A DNA stretch of 64,000 nucleotides from assembly GCA_016190245.1 (NCBI GenBank), contig JACPQY010000011.1, positions 1-64,000 on the forward strand. The letters run 5' to 3'. This document shows, in pieces, positions 60,496 to 64,000 of the stretch. The position numbers were made by a program, and so were the translations under genes. The DNA comes from Nitrospirota bacterium. GTDB lineage: Bacteria > JACPQY01. Each line of letters begins with the position of its first letter. Within the stretch, counting starts at the first letter, position 1. Below the pieces are notes generated by a model. It had not been told where the DNA came from. It worked only from the letters and a program-made list of their open reading frames with translations, and did not search any database.

Positions 60496-61428
60496 ATGCC
60501 CAAGTTCGCGCTGATCTACAACCCCAAGGCCAAGCGCAATCGCAAGTTCCCGTGGCGCATGTATCGGTACCGCTCCATCATGCGCCGGCTCGGGGGGGAT
60601 GGAGCATTCATCGTCAGCGAAAACCTGACACACCTCGAGGAGATCCTCGCCGACCTCCGACAGAGGGAGTTCGGCATCCTCGGCATCTGCGGGGGGGATG
60701 GCTCCGTTCAGATCGTGCTCTCCGCCGTGCAGCGCATGTGGGCCGGCGATCCTCTGCCCCGATTCGCGCTCATCAAGGGCGGGACCATGAACACGATCGT
60801 GACGGCCATCGGTTTCCACGGGATGGGGCGATCGCTCCTGCGAGGCATCGTACACCACCTGCTCCACGATCTTCCGCTACGCGAGGTTGAACATCCCATG
60901 CTAAGGATCAACGACACTCACTGCTTCATTTTCGGCCTGGGGCTCGCCACGCGATTCATGACGGCCTACTACGAAGGCGGCGGCGGTGCTCGGACAGCGA
61001 TCAAAGTCATCTCGAAGGCCGTGCCCTCGCTCGTGGCGGACACCGAGTTCGGACGGTGGGTCGCGGAACCCTTCCAGGCTCGCGTCACGCTGGACGGGCA
61101 GGTCTGGTCCATGGACCGATTCACCACCATCCTGGCCGGCACGATCGATCGGTATCCGCTCAACTTCATGCTGATGCCGCGGGCTCGCGAGAGGGAGGGC
61201 CACTTCCAGATTCGATTCACTTCCATGCCCCTGCGCGGGTACATCGGGAACATCTACATCCTGCACCGAGGCCGCCCGACCCCACTCGTTCCCGACGCCA
61301 TGTCGCAGAAGGCGGAGATCGAACTGGCGGTTGAACAACCCGCCATCTTGGACGGGGAGGTGACGACACTGGGCGCGCGCCTGTCGCTGGAATTGGGTCA
61401 GCCCCTCACCTTCGTGGGGCCCGCGTAG
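60496..61428 (+). CDS. Diacylglycerol kinase-family lipid kinase
   Basis: 310 residues from the ATG at 60496 (GTG at 60481 is an alternative). The start MPKFALIYNPKAKRNRKF and GILGICGGDGSVQIVLSAV, with the GGDG nucleotide loop, followed by FALIKGGTMNTIVTAIG, define the DAGK catalytic domain. The C-terminal part is the lectin-like beta domain. Enzymes like YegS and DgkB phosphorylate diacylglycerol or related lipids. Convergent with the pseudouridine synthase gene, 12 bases away. Confidence 0.88.
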   Translation: MPKFALIYNPKAKRNRKFPWRMYRYRSIMRRLGGDGAFIVSENLTHLEEILADLRQREFGILGICGGDGSVQIVLSAVQRMWAGDPLPRFALIKGGTMNTIVTAIGFHGMGRSLLRGIVHHLLHDLPLREVEHPMLRINDTHCFIFGLGLATRFMTAYYEGGGGARTAIKVISKAVPSLVADTEFGRWVAEPFQARVTLDGQVWSMDRFTTILAGTIDRYPLNFMLMPRAREREGHFQIRFTSMPLRGYIGNIYILHRGRPTPLVPDAMSQKAEIELAVEQPAILDGEVTTLGARLSLELGQPLTFVGPA

Positions 61429-61440
61429 GGGCGGACCCTT

Positions 61441-62400
61441 TCAGGCCGGCAGGGTGAGGCCGAGGGCGCCGAGGACGCGGCGGAAATCGTCCGGGACCGG
61501 AGCCTTGAAGGTCACAAAGGCTCGCCGCGCGGGATGGAGAAACGTGATCCGATGCGCGTGAAGCATCGGGCGGGTCGCCTCTCTGGCGAGGTGCCCCGGT
61601 TCAAGCCCCTGCCGGTGGCCCTGTGCGGCGCGTGCACCGTATTCGGGATCCCCCACGATGGGGTAGCCGAGGTAGGCCAGGTGGACGCGAAGCTGATGCG
61701 TGCGGCCCGTGTGGGGATGAAGTTGGACCAGACTCGCGCGCTCGGCGCTCCCCAGCCGTTCCCACGACGTGACCGCCATGCGTCCGCGTCCGCCTCGCAG
61801 AACGGTCATCGTCTTCCGCTTTCGCGGATGCCGGCCCACCGCAGCGTCCAACACTCCGCGCGGACGAATGCACCCCCAAACGATGGCGAGGTAGTCCTTC
61901 TGCACCTCCCGCCGCTCGAACTGGGCCGCCAGCGAGCGATGCGCCACCTCCGTGCGCGCAACAACGATGACGCCCGACGTGCCCTTGTCCAGGCGATGGA
62001 CAATCCCCGGCCGCACCGGCGCACCCAGCGGCGAGAGGCTTCCGTATCGGTGGAGCAACGCGTTGACGAGCGTGCCGCATGCCACGCCTGCGCCCGGATG
62101 AACCACCATGCCGGCGGGCTTGTTGACGACCACGAGATCGTTATCCTCGTGGAGGATGTCCAGGGCGATCGCCTCCCTTCCCAGTTCGACCGCGGCCGGC
62201 GGAGCCAGATCCGCGGTCACCTCGTCTCCCGGGCGAAGCCGGTAGGAGGCTTTCACCGTGTGACCTCCTACGCGGATTTCGCCTGCCTCGATCCCCTCTT
62301 GGAGCCGCGACCGCGACAATTCCGGCAGGACTTGGCGCAGCCACAGGTCTAGCCGCACGGGCGGATCGGTTGGCCCCTCGAAACGGCGAACCGTCTTCAT
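61441..62400 (-). CDS. RluA/RluD family pseudouridine synthase
   Basis: About 319 residues from the ATG at 62400; a GTG two codons upstream (62406) is possible. An S4 RNA-binding domain (about 15-75, LDLWLRQVLPELSRSRLQ) precedes the catalytic domain with LVVVNKPAGMVVHPG and the catalytic Asp in GIVHRLDKGTSGVIVVA, then LHPHTGRTHQLRVHLAYLG and GDPEYG. With the S4 domain it is closest to RluD, which modifies 23S rRNA. Confidence 0.92.
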   Translation of the reverse strand: MKTVRRFEGPTDPPVRLDLWLRQVLPELSRSRLQEGIEAGEIRVGGHTVKASYRLRPGDEVTADLAPPAAVELGREAIALDILHEDNDLVVVNKPAGMVVHPGAGVACGTLVNALLHRYGSLSPLGAPVRPGIVHRLDKGTSGVIVVARTEVAHRSLAAQFERREVQKDYLAIVWGCIRPRGVLDAAVGRHPRKRKTMTVLRGGRGRMAVTSWERLGSAERASLVQLHPHTGRTHQLRVHLAYLGYPIVGDPEYGARAAQGHRQGLEPGHLAREATRPMLHAHRITFLHPARRAFVTFKAPVPDDFRRVLGALGLTLPA

Positions 62401-62452
62401 CTTCACGGGGTCAATTCTGAATATTGACTTCTCGACGGATCGCTTCGCCCCC

Positions 62453-63361
62453 TCAGTCGATCCAAGGCGTCAGATACCGCAGGATTCGCTTCGGGGTCGA
62501 ACGCCGGATCGCGGCCTTGAGTTCCTCGAGGCCCGCCCGGGCCGTTTCTTCTCCGCGGACGAGCGCGCGTTCGAGCTGTGAGAAATCGGCCCAGTGCACC
62601 TCGGGCATCGTGGGACGCCACAGGAGATCGGCTTCCTCGCACAGGAGCCTCATGAGCCGTTTGCGCGCGACGAAGTTGGCGCGGTTGATGATCTCCAAGC
62701 TGTGGCCCAGCTCCGTCACGCGGTCCAGTTCCTCTCCGACGTCCACGGCCAGCACGAATTCAGCGCCCAGTCGATAGGCCGGACGGATCGGCACTTGGTC
62801 TATCCACCCGCCGTCCACTAGTGTGCGACCGTCCAGCCGGATCGGGGGCAGGAGCCCCGGGATCGCGGCGCTGGCCGCCACCGCCTGCCGCAACGGCCCC
62901 TTCGTGAGCACCACTTCTTCGCCCTTGACGAGGTCCGTGGCCACCACCGCGAAGGGAACGCTCAAATCCTCGATCTTCACGTCCGGCAGGACGCTCGCTA
63001 TGATATCCATGTAGAGATCCTCGCGCACGTAGGACGCGCGGCGCATGGAGACAGTGTAGACGTAGCCCTTCTTCAGTGCCGCGGCTATCCCCGAGAACCG
63101 ACCGCCCTGTTCCTCCTGGAGCTGCTGCCGGAAGAATCCGATGCGGCTCTTGTAGAAAAGCGGCCCCGTGAGGAACCGCTTCACGCGTTCGGTGATCTCC
63201 GCGATGTCGTTGTGGACGATGTAAAGGGCCCCGATGATCGCGCCCATGCTCGTCCCTGTCAGGGCTTGAACCCGGATTCCGTTTTCCTTGAGCACCTTCA
63301 GGATGCCGATGTGGGCGAGGCCGCGCGCCGCGCCGCCGCCCAAGGCCAGGCCGATCTTCAT
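62453..63361 (-). CDS. Patatin-like phospholipase (RssA type)
   Basis: 302 residues. Motifs: GLALGGGAARGLAHIG (oxyanion hole), nucleophile in LTGTSMGAIIGALY and catalytic Asp in TLVDGGWIDQVPI. No signal peptide, so cytoplasmic. Family members cleave phospholipids or acyl esters. Its ATG overlaps the stop of a 39-codon frame that repeats its own first 27 bases. Confidence 0.92.
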   Translation of the reverse strand: MKIGLALGGGAARGLAHIGILKVLKENGIRVQALTGTSMGAIIGALYIVHNDIAEITERVKRFLTGPLFYKSRIGFFRQQLQEEQGGRFSGIAAALKKGYVYTVSMRRASYVREDLYMDIIASVLPDVKIEDLSVPFAVVATDLVKGEEVVLTKGPLRQAVAASAAIPGLLPPIRLDGRTLVDGGWIDQVPIRPAYRLGAEFVLAVDVGEELDRVTELGHSLEIINRANFVARKRLMRLLCEEADLLWRPTMPEVHWADFSQLERALVRGEETARAGLEELKAAIRRSTPKRILRYLTPWID

Positions 63362-63477
63362 GGCGACACCTTGGTGGCGGCAGTCCGCTCAGCGCGGACT
63401 CGGCGTCCTGCCTCGCGCGGCACCGCGACTGTCCTGTCGCAGGCCGCGGCGCCGCCCAAGGCCAGGCCGATCTTCAT
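63358..63477 (-). other. Duplicated 5' end of the patatin gene forming a 39-codon leader frame
   Basis: The frame begins MKIGLALGGAAACDRTVAV. Its first 27 bases are identical to the patatin start; after that it diverges (Arg-rich) and its TGA overlaps the patatin ATG (ATGA). It may be a by-product of a short duplication, or it may now act as a leader for translational coupling. Confidence 0.5.
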
Positions 63478-63486
63478 GGGAACCGC

Positions 63487-63514
63487 TATCGGCTTTCAGC
63501 CATCAGCATTCAGC
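63487..63514. repeat. 7-bp tandem repeat (four units)
   Basis: TATCGGC-TTTCAGC-CATCAGC-ATTCAGC. The clearest array of the NNTC(A/G)GC family in the window. Confidence 0.6.
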
Positions 63515-63560
63515 ACGAACCTCGGAGCTGCAGGGCCACGAAAGGCGTTCGCAAGTCTCT

Positions 63561-63616
63561 TGTCATGCCCGCGGAAGCGGGCATCCAGGCTGGATTCCCG
63601 TTTTCACGGGAATGAC
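63561..63616. repeat. REP-like double hairpin, copy 2
   Basis: TGCCCGC-GGAA-GCGGGCA and ATTCCCG-TTTT-CACGGGAAT joined by CCAGGCTGG. Related in plan and flanks (GTCAT...ATGACG) to 39773-39832. Confidence 0.6.
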
Positions 63617-63694
63617 GGATGAGAGGCAAACGGGAGCGAGCCCTTCGCAAGTCGTTGCCGTCACGCTAACTCGCCGTCGGCCCACCGCTGACCA

Positions 63695-64000
63695 CTAGTC
63701 TTCCTGCAATTTCGTGTTCCAATACGCGGCGTCCACGAAGCTCAGGAAGGGAAGCCACTCCTTCTTCACAAGATGGGAAGCGTTGAACTTGGACGTGGGC
63801 CACCACGCCGGCTTTACCGGCGCCCTCACGAGCCTCATACCCGCTTCCTGCGGCGTCCGGCCTCCTTTTCGCAAGTTGCACGGGATGCAGGAGCAAACGA
63901 TGTTCTCCCACGTGGTTCTTCCCCCGCGCGACCGTGGCTTGACGTGATCGAGGGTGAGTTCGTTCTTGGGGAAGTGGGCGCCGCAATACTGACACGTGTT
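63695..64000 (-). CDS. HNH endonuclease, 5' end cut by the window edge
   Basis: The last 101 codons are visible. CQYCGAHF and [13 protein letters not shown] give the zinc Cys pairs; [21 protein letters not shown] has the DH...N of the HNH motif. The ending ([17 protein letters not shown]) is typical of a common, widely conserved HNH family of about 170-190 residues. The start lies beyond 64000. Cellular role unknown. Confidence 0.85.
   Translation of the reverse strand, partial: NTCQYCGAHFPKNELTLDHVKPRSRGGRTTWENIVCSCIPCNLRKGGRTPQEAGMRLVRAPVKPAWWPTSKFNASHLVKKEWLPFLSFVDAAYWNTKLQED

Overview
The window looks like chromosome of an uncultured, high-GC, Gram-negative bacterium. Evidence for this: many lipoprotein signal peptides, Fe-S and ferredoxin metabolism, GTG/TTG starts, and a metal-binding repeat of the kind common in Deltaproteobacteria and Myxococcota. 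I cannot name the species. Gene density is normal and most neighbours overlap by 1-4 bases (ATGA or GTGA).

Layout. 1-7.1 kb: a palindromic mobile repeat, a TPR-YidD fusion, an AAA/DUF4143 ATPase behind four 23-bp direct repeats, and a translationally coupled glycosyltransferase / HEAT protein / REC-GGDEF-REC regulator operon. 7.6-14.4 kb: a dihaem cytochrome c, a glycosidase lipoprotein tied to a PIN toxin-antitoxin pair, MtgA, a TPR protein and a secreted phosphoesterase. 14.4-15.5 kb: the relic of an integron, with two attC sites, one SnoaL-like cassette and a decayed divergent integrase. 15.5-20.2 kb: hydrolase, nucleoside hydrolase, 3-hydroxyacyl-CoA dehydrogenase and a ThiO-like oxidase.

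20.3-39.2 kb is the metabolic core: KorA and KorB (2-oxoacid:ferredoxin oxidoreductase), a very large PFOR-like protein of about 1,692 residues with its own C-terminal ferredoxin domain, and nuoABCDHIJKLMN without nuoE, nuoF or nuoG. The likely flow is 2-oxoacid to ferredoxin to complex I to quinone, with proton pumping. A broken copy of the PFOR C-terminal ferredoxin domain lies just after nuoN.

39.4-45.1 kb is an accessory island: palindromic repeats, a five-gene HNH/zinc-ribbon operon of unknown function, an AT-rich spacer, an IS1595-like transposase relative with a foreign C-terminus, a cyclase fragment and a toxin-antitoxin pair with a frameshifted toxin. 45.2-52.7 kb: two paralogous lipoproteins, a GH31 glycosidase, a stand-alone molybdopterin formate dehydrogenase and tRNA-Lys. 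52.8-56.7 kb: a fatty-acid operon (TetR, acyl-CoA dehydrogenase, thiolase, SCP-2). 57-64 kb: esterase, YjbQ, lipoproteins, lipid kinase, RluD-type pseudouridine synthase, patatin and a truncated HNH gene. Short 7-bp tandem repeats occur in many spacers of the last 16 kb.
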